Shown here piece by piece: positions 1 through 9,357 of a stretch of DNA of 64,000 nt (the first letter of the stretch is position 1; each line of letters opens with the position of its first letter). The DNA lies in assembly GCA_050013875.1 (NCBI GenBank), contig JBEKEK010000038.1:9043-73042 (forward strand), in the 5' to 3' direction. A program made the position numbers and the translations under genes. The stretch is from Trebonia sp050013875. Lineage in GTDB: Bacteria; Actinomycetota; Actinomycetes; Streptosporangiales; Streptosporangiaceae. The notes beneath the pieces are model-generated. The model searched no databases and was not told where the DNA came from. It saw nothing but the letters and a program-made list of their open reading frames with translations.

Positions 1-1
1 C

Positions 2-232
2 GCGACCTTCCCGATCGACGCGCGGCCCGTCCGGCATGCCTCGATCGCCAGCACCGCCGGCTGGCCGGCTGGCGGCCGGTCACAGTGGACCGCGCGGGTG
101 TCACCGGGGTCCGCCGCGCGCCCCGGGCAGCCGCTCGAGCTCGCGGTGGACACCAGCGCCCTGCACTTCTTCGACCCCGGCAGCGGCGAGACCATCGGCA
201 GCGGGCGGCGTCAGCCGGCCAAAAGCGGCTGA
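2..232 (+). CDS. C-terminal end of carbohydrate ABC importer ATP-binding protein (5' partial)
   Basis: The window starts inside this gene; the last 76 codons are visible and end at TGA 230-232. The tail reads PGQPLELAVDTSALHFFDP, which is the usual end of the C-terminal regulatory (TOBE/MOBE-like) domain of MalK/UgpC/MsmX-type sugar-importer ATPases. The Walker A, signature and Walker B motifs would lie upstream of the window. The assignment rests on this tail motif only. The protein would act on the cytoplasmic face of the membrane and energise sugar or polyol uptake. No downstream transporter partner is visible. Confidence 0.7.
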   Translation, partial: ATFPIDARPVRHASIASTAGWPAGGRSQWTARVSPGSAARPGQPLELAVDTSALHFFDPGSGETIGSGRRQPAKSG

Positions 233-423
233 CCGCCCGCTGCGGTCATGGATGCCTCCTGTGCACCGCGGTTCCCGTGTCCTGCGCACCACTGTCGCGC
301 ACATGAGCAGGCCCCGCCTGCGGGCTGGCCCCGAGGGCGGGGCGGGGCTGGCCCCGATCCGGCCGGCGTGCGCGCCGTGGTCTTGTGGCACCAAGAGGCG
401 CACAAAGTCATCTGGAGGTCAAG

Positions 424-921
424 ATGCGCAAACCAGCCCGAGCGGCAGCGATCATCGGAGCAGGCGCGGCGCTCGTAGCGTGCGGAACGGCCGGCGCGGC
501 CGCCGCCGCCGCACCCAGTAGAGCCGCCGTAACCAAGACCGTCACCACCAAGACGGTCAGGTACTACGCGTTCGATATCAACAACGGCGGCAACGACCCG
601 GGGCTGGTACCCGTGCCGGGAACGTCCCCAGGCAAGTTCGCGCAGGGCGACGAGCTGCTGATTAACGATCAGGTCACCAGCACGCACCTGGTCAAGGGCG
701 GTTACCCGATCGTCGGGTTCGACTCCGGCACCTGCGTGCTCACCCGGATCCCGGAGAAGTACGCGGAGCAGACTATCGCGGACTGCGTCGTCTCCGTGGA
801 CGTCAAGGGCGGCAGCCTGACCGTCCAGGGTGCCCTCCACTTCAAGTCACAGCAGCCGCAATCGGCACCGGCGAACGCTCGGCGAGCGCCTCGACCGCCC
901 CGGCCAGGCCGGTCTGGGTGA
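424..921 (+). pseudogene. Secreted allene-oxide-cyclase-like barrel protein, C-terminally truncated
   Basis: ATG 424 follows the ribosome binding site CTGGAGGTC. The first ~30 residues form an Ala-rich signal peptide (MRKPARAAAIIGAGAALVAC, possibly a lipobox). The mature part has the pattern of small secreted AOC/dirigent-like barrels: YAFDINNGG, GDELLINDQV, GYPIVGFDSGTCVLTR, an A-D-C motif, then GGSLTVQGALHF. Family members normally continue with a GGTGRYAGARG-type strand and about 40 more residues. Here the reading frame instead runs into the antisense end of the neighbouring kinase gene from about base 842 and yields a Pro/Arg-rich tail (PANARRAPRPPRPGRSG). I infer a 3' truncation. The barrel would probably not close. 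Confidence 0.6.
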
Positions 922-2239
922 GGACAGCGGGGTGGATGCCGCGGGCCAGCTCACGCAGCTCGGCGATGGCTTCCCTCGCCTCCTTGCTGGCTGACGCGAG
1001 CAGGGAGCCCAGCGCCGGATCGGCCCCGGCCGCCCGATCGCGGGCCATGGCCAGAGCCAGCGAGAGCGTGACAAGACGCTGCTGGGCGCCGTCGTGCAGG
1101 TCGCGCTCGAGGCGGCGCCGCTCGGCGTCGCCGGCCTCGACGATGCGCGCCCGGGAGGCGCGGACCTGCTCAAGCTGGGCCTGCACCTCGGCCTGCAGGC
1201 GGGCATGCTCCAAGGCCAGGCTCGCGGCCGACGCGGTCAGCCGGACCAGCTGCGGCTCGTGCTCAAGCACCTGGTGGTGGATCAGCACGGCCTCCCCGGT
1301 TTCGGTCAGCGGCGTGACCGCCCGGCCGGGCGCCAGGTCAGCCAGGTCGACGTGCTGTCCCCCGGTGTCGGCATAGCCCTGCCCGGCTGGTAGCCGGAAG
1401 GCCAGCTGCAGCGTCGAGTCCCCGATGGCGTGGGCCAGCGCATCCCGCAGCTGGCCGGGTGAGGATCCCGGCTCCAGGTCCACGATGGCGGTGCCCACCG
1501 CGCCGCGCGCCGACCGCGCCAGCAGCGTGCTCACGATAAACACGGCCGGACCGGCCAGCAAGATCAGCGGGGCGATGTCCCACAGCGCGAAGTTAGTCGA
1601 CCAGAAGTTGAGGTTGGCCGCCAGGCTCTGCGTGACGGACCATGCTATGACGGCGAAGCTGATCCACAGCAGCGGTGTCATCGCCCGCCGGGACCAGCCA
1701 CGGGCCGTCTGCCAGTGCCGGATGATCAGTGTCAGCACGGTGCCGGTGATCAGTATGGAAACAATCAGTGACCACGCGCCGAAGGCGTTGTCGATCGAGC
1801 TGGAGCTGTGGACAAGCAGCAGGTTGGCCGGACAGCCGGGACCGCAGCCGGCGGCACTCGGATTCCAGAAGAGCATGGAGACGAGATTTTGGCCCATGTC
1901 CCAGGCGTAGACGGCAACGACGACCCAGAGCTCGAACCGGGACCGCAACCGCCCGGTGGGCCACGCCAGCCCCAGGTGCGCCAGCGCCGCCGGGTAGACC
2001 CAAGCGATCGCGTTGCCGAGCGTGAACGGCAGCGCGTATGGCAGGTAGCCCACGTTGGGCGCCAGCCACAGATAGCCGACGATCGAGAACAGCAGCCCGA
2101 GGCTGTTGGCCGCCTCGGCCGCCTCCGCCCCGGTAGCGGCCTCCGCGACGGTAAAGCCGGCGGCCTCGAGCATGGCCCGGGCAAATGCCCGGAAGCCGTC
2201 ATGATCGTCGACTATCAGAATCGCCGCGGACTGCTCCAC
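842..2239 (-). pseudogene. Chimeric remnant: response-regulator N-terminus fused to a sensor histidine kinase lacking its ATPase domain
   Basis: The 465-codon frame begins (GTG) with a receiver-domain start, AILIVDDHDGFRAFARAMLE, with the DD acid pair. After about residue 45 (GAEAAEAA) it switches, in frame, to a multi-helix membrane region (NSLGLLFSIVGYLWLAPNVGYLPYAL onward). A NarL-type kinase dimerisation domain follows, with the phospho-acceptor His in ERRRLERDLHDGAQQRL. It stops at VEALAERSPVPIAAAVT, just before the expected HATPase domain. The phospho-acceptor Asp of the receiver and the N, G1 and G2 boxes of the kinase are all missing, so it cannot be a working two-component protein. 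The simplest reading is two deletions: one joining adjacent regulator and kinase genes, one removing the kinase 3' end. Confidence 0.75.
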
Positions 2240-2313
2240 CGCCTCAGTGTGGCACCGCGACGGGCCATTGACATCAGGGTTGGCCCCGACCTCAATGGCC
2301 TTGCGCTGGCGGC

Positions 2314-3234
2314 CTAGAAGCGGCTGACCACCTGCTCGCCGAGCAACTCGATGTGGGCGACGTCGCTTGGCCCGTAGACGTGCAGGTACACGGTGTCCGC
2401 GCCCTGGCCGGCCAGGTCCTCGATCACCCGGATGAGGTCGTCGGCGTACCCGGTGACGCCGGCCGCGAGCAGCCGCGCGCCCGGCTCGCCGAGTGCTTCC
2501 TTCCGCCGCTCCAGGTCCGCCGGGCTTGCCCCGATGCAGGTCGGCACGGTCGCCGACAAGCGGACCGTGGCCGGGTCACGGCCGACGACGCCCTCGCAGA
2601 TCCGCCTGAAGTTGGCGTACCGCTCGCGGAGGTCAAGGCCGAGCGCACCATTGAATTCATCGGCGTACTTCGCGGCGAGGGTTGGCGTCCGCTTCGCGCC
2701 CGCGCCGCCGATGATGATCTTCGGCCGCGCGACCGCCCTCGGGATCGAGGCGCAATCGGTGAGCTGGTAGTGCTTGCCGTCGAAGCTGAACCGCTCCCCC
2801 GGCTTGGTGTCCCAGAGGCCGGTGAGGATGGCGAGCTGCTCCTCGAGCCGGTCGAACCGCTCGCCAAGCGACGGGAACGGGATGCCGAAGTACTGGTGTT
2901 CCCGCTCGTACCAGGCGGCGCCGATGCCGAGTTCGGCCCGGCCGCCGCTCATCTGCGACACCGTCGCCACCTCAACCGCGAGTTGCCCGGGCAACCGGAA
3001 CGTCGAGGCGTTCACCAGCGTGCCCAGGCGCACCGAACTGGTCTGCACGGCGAGCCCGGCGAGCGTCGTCCACGAGTCGGTCGGCTGGTACGTCGTGTCG
3101 TCGGGGTCGATGCCGAGATAGTGATCAGAGCGGAAGAAGGCATCGAAGCCGCCATCCTCGGCCGCCTGGGCGAGGGACAGGATCTGCTGATACGTCGCAC
3201 CATGGTGCGGTTCGAGCAGGATCCGCAGCCGCAT
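2314..3234 (-). CDS. LLM-class F420-dependent oxidoreductase
   Basis: This 306-aa protein is a luciferase-like TIM barrel (MRLRILLEPHHGATYQQILSL, FFRSDHYLGID, RAELGIGAAWYEREHQ, PKIIIGGAGAKRTP). Such proteins usually use coenzyme F420 for hydride transfer in actinobacteria. I prefer ATG 3234 over the upstream in-frame start at 3258 because GGAAGA lies 5-6 bases before it. The gene lies directly downstream of the importer ATPase at 3311 on the same strand, with a gap of 76 bases. It may be the last gene of that operon, acting in the cytoplasm on an imported compound. The substrate cannot be read from sequence. Confidence 0.85.
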   Translation of the reverse strand: MRLRILLEPHHGATYQQILSLAQAAEDGGFDAFFRSDHYLGIDPDDTTYQPTDSWTTLAGLAVQTSSVRLGTLVNASTFRLPGQLAVEVATVSQMSGGRAELGIGAAWYEREHQYFGIPFPSLGERFDRLEEQLAILTGLWDTKPGERFSFDGKHYQLTDCASIPRAVARPKIIIGGAGAKRTPTLAAKYADEFNGALGLDLRERYANFRRICEGVVGRDPATVRLSATVPTCIGASPADLERRKEALGEPGARLLAAGVTGYADDLIRVIEDLAGQGADTVYLHVYGPSDVAHIELLGEQVVSRF

Positions 3235-3310
3235 CCGCTCTTCCTTTCTGTCGGACACCAGAAGATCAAATTCAGCGGGAGGAACGGTCGGTGACTCCGC
3301 CTTGCCGCGC

Positions 3311-4402
3311 TCAGCCCTTGACCTTGGCCGTGGCTGGCAGGGTCGGGGCCATGCCCTGCCCGGGCATCGCCGCCGTGTCGGCCGGGGCGGACTCTGATAG
3401 CGGGAAGTGGCAGGCCACCAGGTGACCAGGGGACAGCTCCCGCGGCTCGGGCACCTGCTCAGCGCAGAGGCCGGTGGCGCGCGGGCAGCGGGTGCGGAAC
3501 CGGCAACCGGACGGCGGGTTGATCGGCGAGGGCGGCTCGCCCGTGATCGTCCTCGCGGCCCGGGCCGCGCCCGGCTCGGTGGATGGGATCGAGTCGATCA
3601 GTGCCTTCGTGTACGGGTGCAGCGGCTGTTTGTAGACCGACTCGCCCGGCCCGACCTCACAGAATTTGCCCAGGTACATCACCCCCACCCGGTCGCTGAC
3701 CTGCTTGACGAGGGCCAGGTCGTGCGCGATGAACAGGTAGGACAGCGACAGCTCGCGGCGGAGCTTCTCGAACAGGTTGAGCACCTGCGCCTGGATCAGC
3801 ACGTCAAGCGAGGAGACCGCCTCGTCGCAGATCAGCAGGTCCGGCTCGAGCGCGACGGCGCGGGCGATCGCCACCCGCTGCGCCTGCCCGCCCGACAGCT
3901 CGCGCGGGTGCCTCTTGCCGTACCGCGCCGGGTCAAGGCCGACCAGGTCGAGCAGCTCGTCGACCCGCTTGCGGCGGGCCTCCTTGTGGCCGGCGTGGTA
4001 GGCGACGAGGGGCTCCTCGATGATCGACCGGACCTGCCACTTGGGGTCAAGCGACCCGAACGGGTCCTGGAACACGAACTGCATGTACCGCCGCTCGGTG
4101 AGCAAGTGCCTGCCGCGCAGCTTGGTCAGCTCGGTGCCGCGGAACGTGACGGACCCGGACTTGGGCCTGGGGGCCTGCAGTACCGCGCGGGCGAGGGTTG
4201 ACTTGCCCGACCCGGTCTCGCCGACGATGCCGAGCGTCTCACCGGACATGATGTCGAACGAGACCCCGGAGACCGCCTGCACGACGCCGCCCTTGGTGCC
4301 GCCGGCCTGCCGGACGACGAACTCCTGGACGACGTCGCGCACGGAAAGCAGCGGCCGCTTCTCCGGTGTCTGCGCGGCGGCGGTCTCTGCGGCGGCGGTC
4401 AT
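3311..4402 (-). CDS. Peptide/nickel-type ABC importer ATP-binding protein (OppF/DppF-like)
   Basis: This 363-aa ATPase has Walker A GETGSGKST, signature LSGGQAQRVAIARA, Walker B LLICDEAVSSLD and switch His in IAHDLA. The C-terminal oligopeptide/dipeptide extension carries CRFRTRCPRATGLC; such Cys clusters can bind an Fe-S cluster in some DppD/F proteins (known for the family, not shown here). The start ATG overlaps the stop of the preceding dppD-like gene as ATGA, so translation is coupled. The protein pairs with the 4399-5421 product to drive the 5418-7326 permeases. Confidence 0.9.
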   Translation of the reverse strand: MTAAAETAAAQTPEKRPLLSVRDVVQEFVVRQAGGTKGGVVQAVSGVSFDIMSGETLGIVGETGSGKSTLARAVLQAPRPKSGSVTFRGTELTKLRGRHLLTERRYMQFVFQDPFGSLDPKWQVRSIIEEPLVAYHAGHKEARRKRVDELLDLVGLDPARYGKRHPRELSGGQAQRVAIARAVALEPDLLICDEAVSSLDVLIQAQVLNLFEKLRRELSLSYLFIAHDLALVKQVSDRVGVMYLGKFCEVGPGESVYKQPLHPYTKALIDSIPSTEPGAARAARTITGEPPSPINPPSGCRFRTRCPRATGLCAEQVPEPRELSPGHLVACHFPLSESAPADTAAMPGQGMAPTLPATAKVKG

Positions 4403-5421
4403 GGGGTAGCTCCGTTCTCACAGGGGTGCCAGCAGGCCCACCGGTGGCCCGGGGCGTGCTCCGTCAGGGCGGGGGCCTTGGCGAGGCAGTCGTCGGCGGC
4501 GGACGCGCAGCGCGGGGCGAACGAGCAGCCGGGCGGCAGTGCGGTCGGGTCGGGCGGACGCCCGCTGACCACGGGCAGCTGGGTGTGCGCGGCCCGCTCG
4601 ATGTGCGGGATCGCGTCGAGCAGCGCCCTGGTGTACCGCATCTTGACCGAACCGCCGGCCCCGAACAGCCGCTTGGCCTGCGCCTGCTCCACGATCTTGC
4701 CCGCGTACATGACGATCACCTCGTCCGCGTACGACGCGGCAAGTCCCAGGTCGTGGCTGATCAGTATCAGCGCCATGCCCAGCTCGGCCTGCAGCTCAAG
4801 CAGCAGCTCCATGATCTGCGCCTGGGTGGTCACGTCGAGCGCGGTGGTGGCCTCGTCGGCGATCAGCAGCTTGGGCCGGCAGGCGAGCGAGATCGCGATC
4901 ATGACACGCTGGCGCATGCCACCGGACAGCTGGTGCGGGTACTCGTGGAACCGCCGCTCAGGGGCCGGGATGCGCACCAGGCGGAGCAGTTCGACCGCCT
5001 GCGTGTGCGCCTCGCCCCGGCCGACTTTGCGGTGCGTCCTGATCGCCTCGGTGATCTGCCTGCCGATCCGCATCGTCGGGTTGAGCGACCTAGCCGGATC
5101 CTGGAACACCATGGCCACGTCCTGGCCGCGGTGCTTGCGAAGCTGGGCGTCGGTCAGCCCGATCAGCTCGCTGCCGCGCAGCCGCGCGGAGCCGCTGATG
5201 GCCGTGTTGAATGGCAGCAGCCCCATGATCGCGCGGCAGCCGACCGTCTTGCCGGAACCGGACTCGCCGATGATCGCCAGGGTCCTGCCCGGCTCGACCG
5301 TGTAGCTGACGCCGTCGACGGCGCGCACCTCCCGGCCGCCGACGGCGAATGCCACCCGCAGGTCCTCGACCTCGAGCAGTGCCCCATTCGCCGCAACGCT
5401 GCTCATTTGAACACTGCTCAT
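4399..5421 (-). CDS. Peptide/nickel-type ABC importer ATP-binding protein (OppD/DppD-like)
   Basis: This 340-aa ATPase has Walker A GESGSGKTV, signature LSGGMRQRVMIAIS, Walker B LLIADEATTALD, H-switch ISHDLG and a Cys-containing tail (CSFAPRCASAADDC). I chose ATG 5421 because it forms an ATGA overlap with the permease stop and has GGGGAG just upstream. A start at 5433 would lengthen it by four residues. It is the fourth gene of an A-B-C-D-F operon in which every junction from B to F overlaps. Confidence 0.9.
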   Translation of the reverse strand: MSSVQMSSVAANGALLEVEDLRVAFAVGGREVRAVDGVSYTVEPGRTLAIIGESGSGKTVGCRAIMGLLPFNTAISGSARLRGSELIGLTDAQLRKHRGQDVAMVFQDPARSLNPTMRIGRQITEAIRTHRKVGRGEAHTQAVELLRLVRIPAPERRFHEYPHQLSGGMRQRVMIAISLACRPKLLIADEATTALDVTTQAQIMELLLELQAELGMALILISHDLGLAASYADEVIVMYAGKIVEQAQAKRLFGAGGSVKMRYTRALLDAIPHIERAAHTQLPVVSGRPPDPTALPPGCSFAPRCASAADDCLAKAPALTEHAPGHRWACWHPCENGATP

Positions 5422-6317
5422 TGGACTCCCCACCGCTCGCGCAGCGCGTCGCCGAGGGTATTCAGCGCCACCACGGTGACCAGCAGGGCGATCGACGGGA
5501 TGAGCACGTACTCCGGCTGGGCGGTCAGCACCTGCTGGCCGTTCGAGATCATGTTGCCCCAGCTCGCCTCGGGCGCCGGGATGCCGTAGCCGAGGAAGTC
5601 AAGCGCACCCTCCAGGATGATGACGACGCCGATGCCGAGCAGGCTGAACGTCACGATGCCGGGCATGATGTTCGGCAGGATATGGCGTGCGATCACCCGC
5701 CAGGCGCGGGTGCCGGACAGCTTGGCGGCGGTCATGTACGGCAGCCCCCGTATCGTCAGCGTGGCGCCGCGCGCGATCCGCCCGACCGCCGGGATGCCGA
5801 ACACCGACAGTGCCAGGATCACGTGGAACTCGCTCGGCCCGAGCCCCTCGGCGATGACCAGCGCGAGCACCAGGGCGGGGAACGCGATCAGGATGTCGAG
5901 CACCCGCGAGAGCACCGCGTCCACCCAGCCGCCGAAGTAGCCGGCGACGACCCCGATCGTGCCGCCGATCGCGATACCGATGACGGTGACGGCCGCGCCG
6001 ATCTCGAACGCCACCTGGCCGCCGTACACGAGCTGGGAGAAGATGTCGACGCCCTGCACGTTGGTGCCGAGCCAGTGCCCGGGCGAGAACGGCGCCTCGT
6101 TGTTGTAGATGATGTCCCCGTTGGTGGACGAGGGCAGCGTGACGACCAGCGGCAGCAGGAAGCAGATGGCGAGGAGCACAATCAGGACCCCGGCGGGCAC
6201 CCAGAGCCGGAGCCCGCGGCCGAGCCGCTGCGTTCGCAGCCGGCGGGCATTGAGCAGGGAAGGCGACAGCGGCGGGGCGGGGGTCGCCAGCGTCGCGTTA
6301 GGAGTTGGAGCTGCCAT
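5418..6317 (-). CDS. Peptide/nickel-type ABC importer permease (DppC-like)
   Basis: This 299-aa integral membrane protein has an N-terminal tail, a first transmembrane helix (WVPAGVLIVLLAICFLLPLVV), the conserved HWLGTNVQGVDIFSQLVYG segment typical of DppC/OppC, and the EAA-loop region (ARGATLTIRGLPYMTAAKLSG, RHILPNIMPGI) that docks to the ATPases. It ends in NTLGDALRERWGVQ, a standard DppC terminus. The start overlaps the dppB-like stop by 20 bases. It forms the translocation channel with the 6298-7326 product. Confidence 0.9.
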   Translation of the reverse strand: MAAPTPNATLATPAPPLSPSLLNARRLRTQRLGRGLRLWVPAGVLIVLLAICFLLPLVVTLPSSTNGDIIYNNEAPFSPGHWLGTNVQGVDIFSQLVYGGQVAFEIGAAVTVIGIAIGGTIGVVAGYFGGWVDAVLSRVLDILIAFPALVLALVIAEGLGPSEFHVILALSVFGIPAVGRIARGATLTIRGLPYMTAAKLSGTRAWRVIARHILPNIMPGIVTFSLLGIGVVIILEGALDFLGYGIPAPEASWGNMISNGQQVLTAQPEYVLIPSIALLVTVVALNTLGDALRERWGVQ

Positions 6318-7326
6318 ACCGGATCCTTGGGTCGAGTACCGCGTACGCCAGGTCGGCGAGGAGGTTGCCGAGCACGGTCACCAGCGCGAAGACCAGCGTG
6401 ATTCCCTGGACCAGGGGCGCGTCGTGATTGGCAATGCCGGTCAGCAGGTCGTTGCCGATGCCCTGCACCTGGAAGATCGTCTCGATGATGGCGGCCGCGC
6501 CGACCAGTCCGCCCAGGTTCAGCCCGATGACGGTGATGAGGTTGAACATGGAATTCCGCAGCGCGTGCCTGGTGAGGACCCGCCAGGGCGCGACGCCCTT
6601 GGCCTTGGCGGTGACGATGTAGTCCTCGCGCTGCATCTGCTCGACCAGATCGGCCCGCAGCAGCCGGGTATAGATCGCGAACAGCCCGAACCCGATCGCG
6701 CAGGCGGGCAGCGTCAGATTCTTCACGAACGAGCCGGGGCCGGTAACGGGGCCGGACAGGACCGGGAACCAGTTCAGCTTGACCGCGAAGACGATGATGA
6801 GCAGGAACGCGAACACGTAGGGGGCGGTGGACAGCCCGAGCATGCTGACCGCGAGGCTGAGCCGGTCCATGATGCCGTTTGGCCTGTGCGCCGCGAGCGT
6901 CGCCACGATGATCGCGAGCAGCACCGAGACCACCAGCGCGTAGAGCAGCAGCCCCAGGGTGGTCGGCACGTGGATGGCCAGTTCATGGTTGACGCTCGAG
7001 CCTTCGACGGTCGTGCCGAGGTTCCCGTGCAGCACGTTGTCAAGCCAGTGCCAGTACCGCTGCCAGAACGGCTGGTCAAGGCCGAGTGAGTGGTTGAGCG
7101 CGGCCACCGCTGACGGGCTCGCGTGCAGCCCGAGTATCGCCTGGGCGGTGTCGTTGGGCAGCGCGCTCAGCAGCGCGAACGTCACGAAGGTGACGCCGAT
7201 GAGCACCGGGATGGCGGCCAGCAACCGCCGGCCCACGATCCGGAGTGCGGGCGAGCCGGTGATCCGGCGCGCGCGGTCGCGCGCGCCGGAATCACCCTGG
7301 AACTGGATTCGCGGGGCCAGAACCAC
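6298..7326 (-). CDS. Peptide/nickel-type ABC importer permease (DppB-like)
   Basis: This 342-aa membrane protein has the DppB opening helix (RIVGRRLLAAIPVLIGVTFV), the extracytoplasmic N..LGLDQPFWQRYWHWL segment, and the coupling loop (YIVTAKAKGVAPWRVLTRHA). It ends in AYAVLDPRIRYGSSNS, the signature terminus of these permeases. The GTG start at 7326 gives about 26 extra residues compared with typical DppB; the true start may be further in. It lies 32 bases downstream of the binding-protein gene. Confidence 0.88.
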   Translation of the reverse strand: MVLAPRIQFQGDSGARDRARRITGSPALRIVGRRLLAAIPVLIGVTFVTFALLSALPNDTAQAILGLHASPSAVAALNHSLGLDQPFWQRYWHWLDNVLHGNLGTTVEGSSVNHELAIHVPTTLGLLLYALVVSVLLAIIVATLAAHRPNGIMDRLSLAVSMLGLSTAPYVFAFLLIIVFAVKLNWFPVLSGPVTGPGSFVKNLTLPACAIGFGLFAIYTRLLRADLVEQMQREDYIVTAKAKGVAPWRVLTRHALRNSMFNLITVIGLNLGGLVGAAAIIETIFQVQGIGNDLLTGIANHDAPLVQGITLVFALVTVLGNLLADLAYAVLDPRIRYGSSNS

Positions 7327-7358
7327 GATTCTTATGTCCTCCTGTTAAGCATCCGCCG

Positions 7359-9068
7359 TCACGAGCCCGACGGATTGTAGGAGATGTCCTCCCACGGGAT
7401 CGTCGGCACGACCGCGACGGAGGCCAGCGGCGTGGTGAGGCCAGGGCCGGTGATGCCGTGGACCGAGATGTTGGCCGGGGAGAAGGTGAAGTAGAACGGC
7501 CCGTAGTAGTTCTTGGCGATGTACTCAGCCGCCTGGTTGTAGAAGCCGCACCGGGTGCTCAGGCTGGTGGAGCCCTGGGCCTCGTTCAGCAGGGTGTCCA
7601 GCTTGGGGTCGTGCACCCCGCTGAACGGCGACGCCGAGGTGAACCTGAAGCCGACGCCGATGCCGCCGGCCGGGTCGTAGGCGCCCGCGGTCTGGACCAT
7701 CGACTCCCAGGACTTCCCGCCGTTCGCCTCGAAGGCCGCGATCAGCCCCGACAGCGGCCAGGAGGTCTGCTTGACCTTGAGCCCGAGCTGCTCCCATTCG
7801 GTGGCCAGCGCTTGCATGGATTCCTGCGCGGTCGACAGCGCGATCGTGCCGAGCTGGATCGTCACCTTGTTCAGGCCGCTCTGCTGGATGAGCTGCTTGG
7901 CCAGGGTCGGGTCGTATCCCTGGTACCCGGGCACGGTCTGCTCGTAGCAGATGCCGCCGGGCCCGGTGAAGCTCTCGGTGGTCGGGTACCGGCCGCCGAA
8001 AAGGTGCTGCAGGATCGGGGCGAAGTTGGTGGCCGCGTAGATCGCCTGGCGCGCCTTGGGGTTGTTGAACGGCGCGACCGCGGTGTTCAGCTGCAGGTCG
8101 TACGGGGACGTGCCGAGGTTGTTGTCCACGATGAAGTGCGATGCCGACTCGTTGATCAGCTGCGTGGTGGACATGTCCTCGTAGACCTGGCCCTCGTTGG
8201 CCAGCATCGCCTCGTACGCCGCCTCGTCGCTGCCGACCGTCTTGAACGTGATCTGGTCGAGTAGGGGGTAGCCCGCCTGCCAGTAGGTCGGGTTCTTCTT
8301 GACCACGAGCTCGTTGTTCGGGGTGTTGCTCGACACCACGAACGGTCCGGCACCGACCGGGTTCTGACCGAACGACGCGCCGTCCTTCTGCAGGGCCGTG
8401 GGCGAGGCGATCCAGTTGGGGATCGAATCGAACAGCTGGTCGACGAAGGCGCCGTTCGGCGCGATCTGGTGCACGACGATCGTGTACGGGCCGGTGACCT
8501 GGATGTCGCCCGGGAGGGCCGGCTCGGCCGTGCCGGGCGGACTGCCCTTCGGCGCCTTCTGCTCGGCGACGAGCCACGGCGGGTTGAGGCCGTTCTTGAT
8601 GGCCACCGATCCGAGGTCCCGGTTCCAGTTGTAGGCCACCGCCTGTGCGTTGAACGGCGTGCCGTCGGAGAACTTCACGCCCTGGCGGAGCGTGATCGTG
8701 ACGGTCTCCGCGTTGGGGCTGAACGTGTAGGCGGTGGCCAGGTCGGGGATGATCTTCCCGCCGGCGCCGAGCTCGAAGAGCTGCCCGTAGATCGCGGTCA
8801 TGAAGTCCTGGGTGGCGGCGCCCTCCTTGTTCTCAGCCGGGTCGAGGGTCGTCCACGCACCGGCGTATCCGGAGCTTTCGAGGACCGTGATCGAGCCACC
8901 GGCCACGGGAGTGCCGGTGCTGGTCGAATTGCTGCTTACGCTGCTGGAAGGCGTCGCGCCCGAGGACGAGCTCCCCGAGCTGCACGCGGCGGCAGTCAGA
9001 ACCAGTGCGGCCGCCCCAGCGAGGCAGGCGGTCCGCATTGACATTAGCCGGAATCTCACGGCATTCAC
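7359..9068 (-). CDS. Family-5 extracellular solute-binding lipoprotein of the importer (DppA-like)
   Basis: This ~569-aa protein has a lipoprotein signal ending at AAAC followed by a Ser-rich linker (SSGSSSSGATPSSSVSS), so it would be anchored outside the membrane. The body is a cluster-C/SBP_bac_5 binding protein: ITVLESSGYAGAWTTLDPAENKEG, FSPNAETVTITLRQGVKFSDGTPFNAQAV, and PLLDQITFKTVGSDEAAYEAML. These proteins bind peptides, nickel chelates, opines or plant metabolites; specificity cannot be read. GTG 9068 is the outermost start; GTG or ATG codons 3-10 codons inside are also possible. It is the first gene of the operon, so its promoter lies in 9069-9357. Confidence 0.88.
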   Translation of the reverse strand: MNAVRFRLMSMRTACLAGAAALVLTAAACSSGSSSSGATPSSSVSSNSTSTGTPVAGGSITVLESSGYAGAWTTLDPAENKEGAATQDFMTAIYGQLFELGAGGKIIPDLATAYTFSPNAETVTITLRQGVKFSDGTPFNAQAVAYNWNRDLGSVAIKNGLNPPWLVAEQKAPKGSPPGTAEPALPGDIQVTGPYTIVVHQIAPNGAFVDQLFDSIPNWIASPTALQKDGASFGQNPVGAGPFVVSSNTPNNELVVKKNPTYWQAGYPLLDQITFKTVGSDEAAYEAMLANEGQVYEDMSTTQLINESASHFIVDNNLGTSPYDLQLNTAVAPFNNPKARQAIYAATNFAPILQHLFGGRYPTTESFTGPGGICYEQTVPGYQGYDPTLAKQLIQQSGLNKVTIQLGTIALSTAQESMQALATEWEQLGLKVKQTSWPLSGLIAAFEANGGKSWESMVQTAGAYDPAGGIGVGFRFTSASPFSGVHDPKLDTLLNEAQGSTSLSTRCGFYNQAAEYIAKNYYGPFYFTFSPANISVHGITGPGLTTPLASVAVVPTIPWEDISYNPSGS

Positions 9069-9357
9069 CTACTCGTGATTAATCGTACGCTGGTGTGTGA
9101 CAATTACTGAGTCGCTCGTCCACAGATTTGTCTTGGATACTCTCACCCGCCCGATGCGCCCGCAAGGCGCAATATTCGCCGTTTGCCGGATTGGGAAGGC
9201 GCTTGTATCCGCCCCCCTCCGACGCCGGCCAACCCTTGTGCCATCTCACAAAGCCCAGCAGGCCGCTGCGCCGGCGCCGCGGCGGGATTGGAACATCAGG
9301 GCAGGCGAAAATGTCGGCTGGTCGCAGGCGCCGAGGTGCACGCGATGACCAGCGCGC
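9069..9357. other. Intergenic region upstream of the first dpp operon
   Basis: This stretch separates the binding-protein gene (start 9068, minus strand) from the end of the MetE-like gene (9358, minus strand). It must contain the importer promoter. The part nearest the gene (9075-9135) is noticeably less GC-rich than its surroundings, but I could not assign a convincing -35/-10 pair. No coding potential was seen. Confidence 0.5.
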
